Shown piece by piece: positions 1 to 8,083 of a DNA stretch of 31,906 bases; within the stretch, counting starts at the first letter, position 1, and every line of letters starts with the position of its first letter. The notes under the pieces were generated by a model. That model made no database searches, was not told where the DNA came from, and saw nothing but the letters and a program-made list of their open reading frames with translations. The translations under genes were made by a program, and so were the position numbers. The DNA lies in NCBI GenBank assembly GCA_958417755.1, contig CATZDY010000026.1, positions 1 to 31,906 on the forward strand, given 5' to 3'. This stretch comes from an uncultured Peptococcaceae bacterium (GTDB lineage: Bacteria; Bacillota; Desulfotomaculia; Desulfotomaculales; Desulfocucumaceae).

Positions 1-18
1 AACAAAGCTGCCTTGATT

Positions 19-56
19 GAACGGCGGTCTTGCCGATGAATCTCTGACCGCCGTTC
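19..56. repeat. Perfect 11-bp inverted repeat (stem-loop)
   Basis: GAACGGCGGTC at 19-29 is exactly mirrored by GACCGCCGTTC at 46-56, with a 16-base loop. There is no T-run after the stem on either strand, so it is not a classical intrinsic terminator. It could be an RNA structure at the end of an upstream gene or a protein-binding site. The inverted repeat is certain; its role is unknown. Confidence 0.6.
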
Positions 57-90
57 CAAAAGCAGTAACTCCTCTTTATATGGATAGGAT

Positions 91-159
91 ATGATTGACA
101 GTTTTGTTTGCTTTGTTGTACTTGGTGTTGGCATGGGGATCGTGATCATGGAGGGGTAA
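91..159 (+). CDS. Possible 22-aa hydrophobic peptide (holin-like or type I toxin-like); doubtful
   Basis: A 23-codon frame starts at ATG 91, preceded by GGATAGGAT, and ends with TAA at 159. The peptide is almost entirely hydrophobic (Phe, Val, Ile, Leu, Gly), begins M-I-D-S-F and ends in M-E-G, so it could form one membrane helix. It lies 77 bases upstream of a phage-like GH25 lysozyme, where phage lysis genes and small holin-like toxins are often found. It lacks the charged C-terminal tail common in such peptides, and the ribosome binding site is poor. It may be chance. Confidence 0.15.
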   Translation: MIDSFVCFVVLGVGMGIVIMEG

Positions 160-236
160 GAAATGTAGAATGGTTTGTAGCAAACAGGAAGAACAGATAG
201 GTTTTGATTGATAAACTGGCAAAGGAGGGAAAAGAA

Positions 237-971
237 ATGATCAAAGGCATTGATGTATCCAATTGGCAAGGCCAGATTCACTGGCAGCAAGTAGCAGCCC
301 AGGGCATTGGCTTTGCCTTTGTGAAAGCCACGGAAGGAACGGGCTATACGGATCCCTATATGAAGGCCAATGTCAGCGGAGCCCAGGCCCAGGGGCTTAA
401 GGTGGGGGTGTATCATTTTTTGCGTCCTGGCCAAGGCAAGGCCTTGGCAGAGGCAGAGCATTTTGTCCAGCACACCCGGGATTTGGCAGCAGATTGGTTG
501 GTGGTTGATATTGAAACCACGGATGAGGTTGCTCCCAACCAAGTAAAGGCCTATACCCGGACTTGGTTGGAGCGGGTACAGGAGCTGACTGGAAAAACCC
601 CTTTGGTGTACACTTATGTGAGTTTTGCCAATAGGGTGTTAGGGGATAGCCTGGTGGACTGGCCTTTGTGGGTGGCCCATTACGGCGTAAAGGAGCCGGG
701 ACAAACCCCCTGGCCCCAATGGGTTTGTTGGCAGCACAGTGACGCTGGTACTGTGCCAGGCATTGGGGGCAAGGTGGATATGAATTGGATGAAGGAGGAA
801 TTTTTTATGAGCCCAGAGCCCCAGGTGGAACCCTGGAAACAGGAGATCATGGATCAAGCTTTAAAAGCAGGGTTGATCAAGGAACCGCACAATCCCAATG
901 ACCCGGCGCCCAAATGGTTTGTGCTGGCTGTGGCACTCAATCTTTTGGAGATTTCAAAATCAAAGGAATAA
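237..971 (+). CDS. GH25-family lysozyme (N-acetylmuramidase), phage-endolysin-like
   Basis: A predicted muramidase of glycoside hydrolase family 25, which cleaves the beta-1,4 bond between N-acetylmuramic acid and N-acetylglucosamine. The start is taken at ATG 237 because AAAGGAGGG (220-228) sits just upstream and the protein then opens with MIKGIDVSNWQG, the normal GH25 beginning; an alternative TTG 33 bases earlier adds only unrelated residues. Visible family motifs are GIDVSNWQG near residue 4, AFVKATEG near 35 and WLVVDIE near 90, which carries the acidic catalytic pair. The GH25 domain occupies about residues 1-190. The last 50 residues (WKQEIMDQALKAGLI, HNPNDPAPKWFVLAVALNLL) match the short C-terminal segment typical of phage-type endolysins and of lone lysozymes in Clostridia. 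There is no signal peptide, so release would need a holin or lysis. No other phage genes are visible. The gene appears monocistronic. Confidence 0.93.
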   Translation: MIKGIDVSNWQGQIHWQQVAAQGIGFAFVKATEGTGYTDPYMKANVSGAQAQGLKVGVYHFLRPGQGKALAEAEHFVQHTRDLAADWLVVDIETTDEVAPNQVKAYTRTWLERVQELTGKTPLVYTYVSFANRVLGDSLVDWPLWVAHYGVKEPGQTPWPQWVCWQHSDAGTVPGIGGKVDMNWMKEEFFMSPEPQVEPWKQEIMDQALKAGLIKEPHNPNDPAPKWFVLAVALNLLEISKSKE

Positions 972-1211
972 AAAATAACCCCAGGCATTGCCATGATAGT
1001 ATGGGAATAAGGTTTACTATCAGACAAGGATTGCCTCCAAAGCCCCAGGGATTACAAGGCAGTTCGCCCCTTGGGGCATACTTTTGGAAATGAGACTTTC
1101 CCAAGGAGGTTAGGCCTAGTCCCAGATAAAAAGCTCTACCAAAGCCCAGTGGATTTCCCCCTAACATGGGTTTGCCCACATGGGTATTCTATCTGCTTCT
1201 TAGGTGTTGCC

Positions 1212-1225
1212 AATATTCGAATATT
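1212..1225. repeat. Perfect 14-base palindrome AATATTCGAATATT
   Basis: AATATTCGAATATT reads identically on both strands and lies in the long gap between the lysozyme and the EAL-domain gene. Such a short perfect palindrome is a possible binding site for a dimeric regulator. No promoter elements frame it closely, so the role is a guess. Confidence 0.35.
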
Positions 1226-1713
1226 AGTAACAGGGCAATGAGGGGAATCCAGGTTTTAGCCTGTTTTTAGGGCTCTCAATCATCGCAAAGGTGCTGTCAC
1301 CTCCAATTCACTATTCACCTCCATGTATCTCTCCATGTCTTTGGCATATGTTTGGCCAGGCCCAGCCCTGTAGTTCCTTTTTTTGGCTGGCATACTGTTT
1401 TCTGCTCAAAGGGAAAATATTGGCTAAAAGCTTCGGAACAATCCCTACCTTAATATCTGCAACAGGGCAGCCCAGGGCGGCGAATTCCGGATACCAGGGG
1501 GAGCTCCTTCCTTTTTTCCAAGGGTTTAAAACATAAATTGTTTTCTTCAGCAAAAGGGACCATGGCATTGCTGACCTGGTTTTCATGTGAATTGCCAGCA
1601 AAAATCAATCTATTGGCCAGGTCTTTTCAAGTCAATGCCACAGGAAGTAAGGCTTCTGCATTTTTCTTAAAGCCCCGGGATATTTTGTTGCTGCAGGGAT
1701 TCTTTTCTCAAGG

Positions 1714-1719
1714 TATAAT
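1714..1719 (+). promoter_or_regulatory. Possible -10 box (TATAAT) upstream of the EAL-domain gene
   Basis: TATAAT matches the sigma-A -10 consensus and lies 64 bases before the chosen start codon at 1784. The nearest -35-like sequence (TTGCTG, 1688-1693) is 20 bases away, longer than the usual 16-18, so the promoter is weak or wrongly paired. Confidence 0.3.
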
Positions 1720-1783
1720 GATGACAAAGTAAAAAGAAAGATGGAACAACCCTGGGGGTTGATTTTTATTGCAGAGGTGTCAT

Positions 1784-4045
1784 ATGCTGGGGGAAAAGAA
1801 AAAAATGCTGGTGGCCAGCTATATCTTGCCCTGTTTGGCCATCATCCTTTTGGGGCTTGCCATTGCTGAAAGCATTGTGAAGAATATCTATGCAGAAGCC
1901 ATAGCCAATATCAAAGAGCAGATTGCCATGAATTGTAGTGAAGTATCCACCCTGGTGACCAATAAAATGCATGCTGCCCAAGTGCTGGCCGAGGAGGCAG
2001 GGCAATTGATTCAGGGGCCGGAGGATACAGCGGGATTTAGGGCTTTTGCTGAAGATATGTATCTTTTATACAATACCGGGATGTTTGACGGCCTGGGTAT
2101 CATTGATAGGGACAAAACCCTGTATGCGTTTCAGCAAAAAACCTATGATGCCCAGGATGTTCCTTCAGTAGATGAAGCTTTGGCCGGAAAATCCTTTATT
2201 TCCCCGCCTTTTCTCTCCAAAGAAACCGGCCAGCCTATTGTGGTGTTTTATGCCCCTGTGTACCAGGAGGGCCGGATCATCGGGGTAATTGTGGGAAGCC
2301 AGCAGGTGGCCCATTTGGAACGTACCCTGACAAAGGATTTTTACCGGGGCCTGGGGTATTGCCATATTGTGAACAATGCTGGGGAGGTGATCCTGCATTC
2401 TGTGAATCCTGCCAGTGATCAGCATCTAACCAATTTATTTGATAAAATCCGCAGTTTCATGCCCCCTGAAGAAAGCAAGGCCTTGGTGGCCACCATGCAA
2501 GAGGATTTTGTCTCTGGTCGCCAAAACATTGTGCACTTAAAGAAGGCAAAGGACAAACAGATTGTAGGGTATATGTCTGTGCCCAGCTATACAGATTGGA
2601 ATGTGATATGCATCATTGAGGAGCGCAAACTTTGGGGGGCCAGCATGCCTTTGCTCATTAAAATCTTGGCTTTAACCAGCGGGGCTGTGGTGATTTTGCT
2701 GCTTTTCTTAACCTATTTGAACCTCAACCGTCGCCATGCCCAATTGCGTTTGGAGCAAGTGGCCTATGGGGATGAAATCACGGGAGGGAAGAATTTACAT
2801 TACTTTCAGCAACAAGCCCCTATATTGCTCCAGAAAAACAAAAACACCCCTTATTTCATCCTGCGCTTTGACATTGACCGCTTTAAACATTTTAACAACA
2901 GTTTTGGCTATGCCATGGGGGACCAGCTGCTCAAAGCCTTGTACCAGCTGGTATCAGAGTTCTATCCTCCGGAAAAGGACCAGTTGGTGGCCCGGATGTA
3001 TAGCGATGAATTCGTGGTCCTGGCCCAGGATACAGGGGAGCTGGATCCCATTTGTGAGCTTTACGGCCTGATGAGCCATGTGGGCAGCCGGATCGGGCTG
3101 ACCTATGTGCTGCATTTTTCCCTGGGAATATACCGCATTGCGGACAATGCAGAACCTTTGGAGGATATGCTGAACAAAGCCCATTTGGCCCAACGGTATT
3201 ATAAGGAGAACCGCCTGGAAAGAAGCTATTTGTACAGCGAAACTTTGCTTCAAGCCATGACGGATGATTCCACCATGGAATCCCATATGGAAGCAAGCTT
3301 GCAAAACAATGAGTTTTTGGTGTATTTGCAACCTAAAATTGAGCTAAAACAAGAAAAGGTTTGCGGGGCTGAGGCCTTGGTGCGTTGGAACAGCCAGGTG
3401 TTTGGCTTTATGCCCCCAGGAAAATTCATCCCTTTGTTTGAAAAAAACGGGTTTATCCAGCGTTTGGATTTTTTTGTCCTGGAATCCGTTTGCCGCTTTC
3501 TCCGCCAGAGATTGGATGCAGGGCAAAGCCTACTGCCTATCTCTGTGAACCAATCCCGGCTGCACAGTTATGATCCTCTTTATCTGGAGCGTTTGCAAAC
3601 CATGGTGGCCCGTTATAACATTCCTCCGGCGTTCATTGAACTGGAAATTACGGAAAGTGTGCTCTTGGAAAACATGGAGCGGGTGGAGGAAAATATCCGG
3701 GCTGTGCGCCAGCTGGGCTTTCGGATTTCCATTGATGATTTTGGTTCAGGCTATACGTCCCTGCATTTTTTGCAGGATGTGGAGGTGGATGTAATCAAAA
3801 TGGATCGTTCTCTCCTTGCAGGGGCGGAGGTATCAGCTAAGAGGCGTAAAATCCTCCAATATTTGATTGCCATGAGCCATGCCCTGGGCATGGAAGTGGT
3901 GTGCGAGGGCATTGAAACCGCGGAACAGGTGGCTTTGATCCGCTCAGTGGGGGGCGATGTGGCCCAGGGCTATTACTATGGTCGCCCCATGCCCCAAGAG
4001 GCCTTTTCTCAGTATGTGGCCCAACAAGAAAATAGCAGTACGTAG
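1784..4045 (+). CDS. Membrane Cache-type sensor with degenerate GGDEF and intact EAL domain (c-di-GMP phosphodiesterase)
   Basis: A predicted membrane-bound enzyme that hydrolyses cyclic di-GMP to pGpG in response to an extracellular signal. ATG 1784 is chosen because AGAGGTG (1773-1779) precedes it closely; an in-frame TTG at 1769 lacks such a site. Order: membrane helix about residues 8-30; extracellular Cache-like region about 31-285 (YAPVYQEGRIIGVIVGSQQ is typical); membrane helix about 291-312; GGDEF domain about 330-490; EAL domain about 505-750. The GGDEF motif reads YSDEF (406-410), with both glycines lost, so this domain should not make c-di-GMP. The EAL domain keeps its key motifs: EALVRW starting at 530, the asparagine in VNQS, EITES, IDDFGSGY, IKMDRS, CEGIE and QGYYYGRPM. 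It is therefore probably an active phosphodiesterase, perhaps GTP-tuned by the degenerate domain. It stands alone, followed by a strong terminator. Confidence 0.93.
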   Translation: MLGEKKKMLVASYILPCLAIILLGLAIAESIVKNIYAEAIANIKEQIAMNCSEVSTLVTNKMHAAQVLAEEAGQLIQGPEDTAGFRAFAEDMYLLYNTGMFDGLGIIDRDKTLYAFQQKTYDAQDVPSVDEALAGKSFISPPFLSKETGQPIVVFYAPVYQEGRIIGVIVGSQQVAHLERTLTKDFYRGLGYCHIVNNAGEVILHSVNPASDQHLTNLFDKIRSFMPPEESKALVATMQEDFVSGRQNIVHLKKAKDKQIVGYMSVPSYTDWNVICIIEERKLWGASMPLLIKILALTSGAVVILLLFLTYLNLNRRHAQLRLEQVAYGDEITGGKNLHYFQQQAPILLQKNKNTPYFILRFDIDRFKHFNNSFGYAMGDQLLKALYQLVSEFYPPEKDQLVARMYSDEFVVLAQDTGELDPICELYGLMSHVGSRIGLTYVLHFSLGIYRIADNAEPLEDMLNKAHLAQRYYKENRLERSYLYSETLLQAMTDDSTMESHMEASLQNNEFLVYLQPKIELKQEKVCGAEALVRWNSQVFGFMPPGKFIPLFEKNGFIQRLDFFVLESVCRFLRQRLDAGQSLLPISVNQSRLHSYDPLYLERLQTMVARYNIPPAFIELEITESVLLENMERVEENIRAVRQLGFRISIDDFGSGYTSLHFLQDVEVDVIKMDRSLLAGAEVSAKRRKILQYLIAMSHALGMEVVCEGIETAEQVALIRSVGGDVAQGYYYGRPMPQEAFSQYVAQQENSST

Positions 4046-4063
4046 GCAAAACAAAGCTTTTTA

Positions 4064-4117
4064 AGTCTATGCCCTGGCCAACAGGCTTCCTCCTGGCCGG
4101 GGCATAGGCTTTTTTTG
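4064..4117 (+). terminator. Strong intrinsic terminator after the EAL-domain gene
   Basis: AGTCTATGCCCTGGCCA pairs with TGGCCGGGGCATAGGCT (17 positions, G-T pairs allowed) around a short loop and is followed by seven T residues (4111-4116 region). It lies 18 bases past the stop codon of the phosphodiesterase gene. Confidence 0.9.
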
Positions 4118-4267
4118 TATAAATACATAGAAAGAGCTGGGTGCTTGTTCTATTGGGCAATTGATATAAATTTCTGAGTATATCAAGAAGACTTTCGGCA
4201 TATGTATGGAGTGCAATGGGCCATAAGGCAGCATTGCTACTACATGGTCTGAGAAGGAGGGCTTTTT

Positions 4268-4936
4268 ATGAATAATGATATAACCATCAATGTGTTTAAC
4301 CAAACCCCGGAGGATTATACCATCGTGGTGTTTCAACAAGACCCTGAAATCAACGGCATGTTTACCAGGATTTTTCCCACAGCTTGGCAGGTTATTCCCC
4401 TGGGTGGCTTAAAGAATGGGGTACCTTCCCAAGGCAGCTATTCTTCCAATACCTTTATTTACCCTTTGCAAATGCAAGTGTCTGTTACAGAACACAATAC
4501 CCCCTATTCTCCCAATACCCGGTACATCAGCTATGATTGCGCTTTGAATTCCAAATGGGATTTTGACATTGAAAACAACTACCAGCGCCTGACCCTGCGG
4601 GAAGATAAGAATGTGGATGGTACCATTTCCTGTAACAACAATGCCAAGAAAAAGGTGGATATTTGCATCTGTAAAAACAACAAACCCCTGTTGGTCTACC
4701 GGGGGCAGGACGGAGAAGGGGTGCAGGAAGGGGATTGCGCCAATTTGCAGTTAACCCCTAAAATTTATCTGATGTATGCTTCGGAAATGCAAGAAGGGGT
4801 TTTGTTCAATTCTTATGTGAATGCCAGAAGTGTGCAGGAAATTGATTTAACCAATATTTGTGAAGTGGATATTTCTTTGGTGGTGAAAGATCCGGTCACT
4901 GGGTTAAAGGGCTGGGATGTTATCAGGAAAGAGTAG
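4268..4936 (+). CDS. Unidentified beta-rich protein, 222 aa, paired with a transglutaminase-fold gene
   Basis: I do not recognise this family. The start is well supported: AGAAGGAGGG (4252-4261) lies six bases before ATG 4268. There is no signal peptide or membrane helix. The protein is rich in alternating hydrophobic/polar stretches (ITINVFNQ, YTIVVFQQDP, MQVSVTE, VDICICKN, CEVDISLVVKD), suggesting beta-strands, with many Asn, Gln, Tyr and Thr and five scattered Cys in the second half. A repeated look of strand-rich halves (about 1-120 and 130-222) hints at two beta-sandwich units. The next gene starts 41 bases downstream on the same strand, so the two are probably co-transcribed and may form one functional pair. 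Its function cannot be assigned from the sequence alone. Confidence 0.85.
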   Translation: MNNDITINVFNQTPEDYTIVVFQQDPEINGMFTRIFPTAWQVIPLGGLKNGVPSQGSYSSNTFIYPLQMQVSVTEHNTPYSPNTRYISYDCALNSKWDFDIENNYQRLTLREDKNVDGTISCNNNAKKKVDICICKNNKPLLVYRGQDGEGVQEGDCANLQLTPKIYLMYASEMQEGVLFNSYVNARSVQEIDLTNICEVDISLVVKDPVTGLKGWDVIRKE

Positions 4937-4977
4937 CCTTTTTAGGATATGGAATTGTTTTAGGAAAGGAAGTTGCT

Positions 4978-6624
4978 ATGGCCAAGTGGGACATTGACAT
5001 AAAAGCCATTCGTTTTAATCACGCAGTGGCCGAGACGGCCAATACTGCCCTGAATCTTCGTTATAATGCGGATACCAAAATATCCATTCCTGAATACGAT
5101 GCTGTGGCCCATTCTTCTTCTCCCATTGCCTATATTGCCGATGAGGTGGATGAGAATCTAAAGGTAGAAATCAAGGTGTGCATCTTAAAAGACGGAAAAA
5201 GATATTTTGGCGATGTGGGTGTTAGGGCCAAGGAAAAAGACATAAGCATCATGGGCAATGTGGATCAACAAACCATTCCCTGTATCAACGGGTATTTACA
5301 AGGGGAGTATGCTTTTGTTTCCTTGCCCCATAATACCATCAATAAAGTGCTCATTGGCAAGTACAAATTCATCTGGCAATGGACCTTTACTTGTACGGAT
5401 GATGACAGTACAAAGCATGAGGAAACCATTGCCACTGAACATATGGTGTATATCATTCCCCATAAGCCCTTAGGCCTTTGGCAGGTGGCTGACCCCAACC
5501 AAATCTTTGCCCCTTGGGCGGAAACCATGGACTTTGTTTGCCAAGAATTTTCCAATACAGTGCAACTGCCCTTGACAGATGAAGAGATCAAGAAAAGTGT
5601 TGTGCGCCTGGTGAATGAATCAGGAATGAAGTATGATATTGTGCAAGGGGCCTGTTACTACACCCAAAAGAATCCCCAACCCCGCCTTTATGCCAAGCGT
5701 TTGATGGAAGATATTAAAAACAAAAAGCCCGGGGGCATGACGGTGAATTGCAATGATTGCGCTTGTATTGTGGCCTTTTTCCTCTCCATTTTAGGGATTG
5801 ATATGAAGCTGGCCTATATCGCCAGCACCACATTGCCTGTATTTTCTTGCAATGCCATCCAAGCCATCGGGTATACGGATTGGAAAGTGCCCTTTGGCAA
5901 AGGCTTTACCTACCATGCCCTTTGTGGAGAGGTAACCAGTGTGTTTGACGCTTGTTTGGTATTGGACGGCTCTGAGGATCCCTGGGCCGCTCCCCCGGAA
6001 TCCCGGGTGTCTTTGCACCCAGAAGGGTTGGTATACACAACCGGGGACCCTAATCCCAAACCTCCTTTTCCAACGCCAACCTATAAAGAGCGGCTTTGCG
6101 CCAAGGATGCTTTACCAGCAGTGGATCAATTCCAAAACAAGCCCTTGGGTCCCCTCCAGCTGATGATAAGCCGGATAACTGCCGTGGACCCGGATTTGTT
6201 CCATCCTGCCATTGGGGCTTTGACCCAACAGATGGATGAAAAGGAATTGAACCAGGAAAACACCGGGTTTGGCAAACCAGATTACAGTGCCTTAAATTTG
6301 CAGCTCAAGGTGAAGACCCAGGAGCTATCCACTGATGCCACCATTTTTGAAGACATCCTGGGGGAAGATTTGCGGATTGTTTACTATTGTTGCCAAACCC
6401 CTTTGCAAGCCCAAGGGCAGTTGGATCAATTGGTAAAGGACTGTGCTGCTTTGCTGACCCCCTTGGATCCCCCCCAAAGTGCCGGGGATATTGCCTTTGC
6501 CCCCCAAGGGGATGGGACCTTTTCCTATCTGTTTTGTAAAAATGCCACAGTGTGTTGGCTGCAAACCCGGAACAAAGAAACAGAGCTTTTGCCCTTAGCC
6601 CTGGCCCTGGCGGAGCAAATGTAG
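4978..6624 (+). CDS. Large protein with a transglutaminase/cysteine-peptidase-like core (548 aa)
   Basis: AGGAAAGGAAG precedes ATG 4978. About residues 1-190 look strand-rich (KVEIKVCILKDGKRYFGDVG, EYAFVSLPHN). About 195-335 resembles the transglutaminase-like fold: VNCNDCACIVAFFLSILGI with Cys258, Cys261 and Cys263, then TYHAL with His313 and LVLDGS with Asp330. This gives the expected Cys-His-Asp order, with the candidate nucleophile at the start of a helix that runs into the usual L-G-I segment. That part is seen; the activity (peptidase, transglutaminase or non-catalytic) is inferred. The C-terminal 200 residues are unassigned. No signal peptide or membrane helix is visible. The same-strand 222-aa gene lies 41 bases upstream and a hairpin terminator lies about 100 bases downstream, so the pair forms a closed two-gene unit. 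Confidence 0.8.
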   Translation: MAKWDIDIKAIRFNHAVAETANTALNLRYNADTKISIPEYDAVAHSSSPIAYIADEVDENLKVEIKVCILKDGKRYFGDVGVRAKEKDISIMGNVDQQTIPCINGYLQGEYAFVSLPHNTINKVLIGKYKFIWQWTFTCTDDDSTKHEETIATEHMVYIIPHKPLGLWQVADPNQIFAPWAETMDFVCQEFSNTVQLPLTDEEIKKSVVRLVNESGMKYDIVQGACYYTQKNPQPRLYAKRLMEDIKNKKPGGMTVNCNDCACIVAFFLSILGIDMKLAYIASTTLPVFSCNAIQAIGYTDWKVPFGKGFTYHALCGEVTSVFDACLVLDGSEDPWAAPPESRVSLHPEGLVYTTGDPNPKPPFPTPTYKERLCAKDALPAVDQFQNKPLGPLQLMISRITAVDPDLFHPAIGALTQQMDEKELNQENTGFGKPDYSALNLQLKVKTQELSTDATIFEDILGEDLRIVYYCCQTPLQAQGQLDQLVKDCAALLTPLDPPQSAGDIAFAPQGDGTFSYLFCKNATVCWLQTRNKETELLPLALALAEQM

Positions 6625-6721
6625 GGATATACATGATGGACTTGGGCCAATATCCAAAGAAAGTCTGAAAGTATAAGGTTAAGGGAATAATGAAAAATTC
6701 AAATATTTCACCATTCTTTTG

Positions 6722-6756
6722 GCAGGGCGAACATGGAGTTCGCCCTGCTTGCTTTT
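6722..6756 (+). terminator. Intrinsic terminator after the transglutaminase-fold gene
   Basis: GCAGGGCGAAC (6722-6732) pairs perfectly with GTTCGCCCTGC (6738-6748) over a five-base loop and is followed by TTGCTTTT. The T-run is interrupted but the 11-bp GC-rich stem is strong. It closes the 4268-6624 gene pair. Confidence 0.75.
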
Positions 6757-6899
6757 CAGGGCAATGTTCAAAGCTCATCATTTCCTCTTCTTGTTAATTA
6801 CTATGCCAGGCATGCTATTTTCTGTTAGCCAAAAATACCTTGCCAGAGAAAGACCAGGGATTTATACTGTAATAAATAGGGAAAAAATAGAGGTGGGCA

Positions 6900-7889
6900 A
6901 TGGAAGAGCAAAAGGTATTCATTTCCCCGAAAATAGATTTTAGCTTTAAAGAAATCATGAAGCGGGAAAAGGCAGTGAAAAGCTTTTTGTCCGCCGTATT
7001 AAAGATAGCAAGGGAAGAGATGAAGGAAATCCAGGCCATTGATCCCCATTTGGATAAGCGGTATGAAAAAGATAAGCTTAGCATCTTGGACGTGCGGTTG
7101 GTGCTTAACAACCAGACAGAGATCAATATAGAAATGCAAATTTCTCCCTTTCCCCATTGGGGCAACCGGTCACTATATTACAATTGCCGGCAGTTCACGG
7201 ATCAGGCCAAAGAAGGGGATAAATATGCTGATTTTAAGCGATGCGTGCATATCAGCATCCTGGATTTTAATCTGTTAAGCCAAAAAGAAAGCCCGGGGTT
7301 TTATAGTTCATTTCATTTGCGGGAAGACAAAAGCGGGCTATTGTATACAGATATGTTAGCGTTTTATGTGCTGGAGTTAAAGAAATTGCCCCCCAATGAG
7401 CTTACAAGGGAAGAGCCCTGGGTAGGACAGGGTCGCAACACCGAAAAAAAGGAGGGGTTGGAGATGGCTAGGGAAAAGGAAGGGCTGGAGAAAAGAATCA
7501 CCAAGGGGGAAGAACAGGAAGATCCCTTGGTGTTGTGGGGCAGGTTTATCAATGCCCAAAACCAGGAGGAGTTGGAAAACTTAAGGGGCAAGGATCCAGG
7601 CATAGACGACGCCTTGGAAGGGTTGAAAGCCATCCAAATGGATGCAGAAAAACGGCACGCTTATTTACGTCGCCAAATGGCTTTGATGGATTATGAAACC
7701 CAAATGGAGAGTGCCAGGGAAGAAGGCTTGGAAGAGGGAAAGAAAGAAGGTTTAGAGGAAGGTTTGGAAAAAGGGAAGCAAGAAGTTGCTTTAAATGCTT
7801 TGAAGCTTAAGATGGATGTGGAAGATATTATGAAAATCACGGGATTAAGTTTGGAAATCATTAGAGATTTAGATAAAAACAGGCAATAA
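6900..7889 (+). CDS. Rpn/PD-(D/E)XK nuclease family transposase-like protein
   Basis: This belongs to the family annotated as Rpn recombination-promoting nuclease or PD-(D/E)XK nuclease family transposase, common and multicopy in gut Clostridia. AGAGGTG (6889-6895) precedes ATG 6900. The N-terminus (ISPKIDFSFKEIM) and the following FLSAVL are typical. The nuclease core shows Asp64 in ILDVRL and Glu78-x-Gln80 in INIEMQ, then FPHWGNRSLYY and HISILDF. The C-terminal third is highly charged and ends in EGLEEGKKEGLEEGLEKGKQE repeats followed by a short helix pair (MDVEDIMKITGLS), the usual family tail. Length (329 aa) is normal and the frame is intact. The family is linked to recA-independent recombination and DNA cleavage in its E. 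coli members; what it does here is unknown. I see no terminal inverted repeats that would mark an active element. Confidence 0.88.
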   Translation: MEEQKVFISPKIDFSFKEIMKREKAVKSFLSAVLKIAREEMKEIQAIDPHLDKRYEKDKLSILDVRLVLNNQTEINIEMQISPFPHWGNRSLYYNCRQFTDQAKEGDKYADFKRCVHISILDFNLLSQKESPGFYSSFHLREDKSGLLYTDMLAFYVLELKKLPPNELTREEPWVGQGRNTEKKEGLEMAREKEGLEKRITKGEEQEDPLVLWGRFINAQNQEELENLRGKDPGIDDALEGLKAIQMDAEKRHAYLRRQMALMDYETQMESAREEGLEEGKKEGLEEGLEKGKQEVALNALKLKMDVEDIMKITGLSLEIIRDLDKNRQ

Positions 7890-7978
7890 GGGAGACAGTT
7901 GGGCAAATGTTGTTGCAAGGGGAAGATGTTTATCTGTAAACCATGCCTAGCCCCCAAATATAGATGTTTAATTTTGAT

Positions 7979-8010
7979 AAAGAGCCCGGGTATTTAACCC
8001 GGGCTCTTTT
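7979..8010. terminator. Bidirectional intrinsic terminator between convergent genes
   Basis: AGAGCCCGGG (7981-7990) pairs perfectly with CCCGGGCTCT (7998-8007) over the seven-base loop TATTTAA, with A residues before and TTTT after. It lies between the plus-strand nuclease-family gene and the minus-strand phosphopantetheinyl transferase gene and can serve both. Confidence 0.88.
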
Positions 8011-8083
8011 GCGTAAGGCTATTTTATTAATATGGATACCTGTTCCTAAGCAGTAAGTCTTAGGGAATGATGCCTAGCAAGGG

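Larger units (their letters stand above)
972..1783. other. 812-base stretch with no supported gene
   Basis: Short open frames occur on both strands (for example 1291-1536, 1538-1732 and, on the minus strand, 1311-1601). None has a convincing ribosome binding site or a recognisable product. A hairpin TGATAGTA/TACTATCA at 994-1022 lies just after the lysozyme gene but lacks a T-run. A 14-base palindrome lies at 1212-1225 and a TATAAT at 1714-1719. The minus-strand frame 1311-1601 reads fairly protein-like (V-A-D-I-K, K-L-L-A-N-I-F) and could be a gene remnant, but I cannot identify it. Confidence 0.5.

Noticed and set aside
1311..1601. Minus-strand 96-codon frame with protein-like composition
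   Set aside because: No ribosome binding site, no recognised family and other frames are equally open; mentioned only as a possible remnant.
7427..7446. GGGTCGCAA reminiscent of a c-di-GMP-I riboswitch core
   Set aside because: It lies inside the coding frame of the nuclease-family gene and the surrounding paired elements are absent.
6900..7889. Mobile element call for the Rpn/PD-(D/E)XK gene
   Set aside because: No terminal inverted repeats or target-site duplications are visible around it, so it is listed only as a gene.
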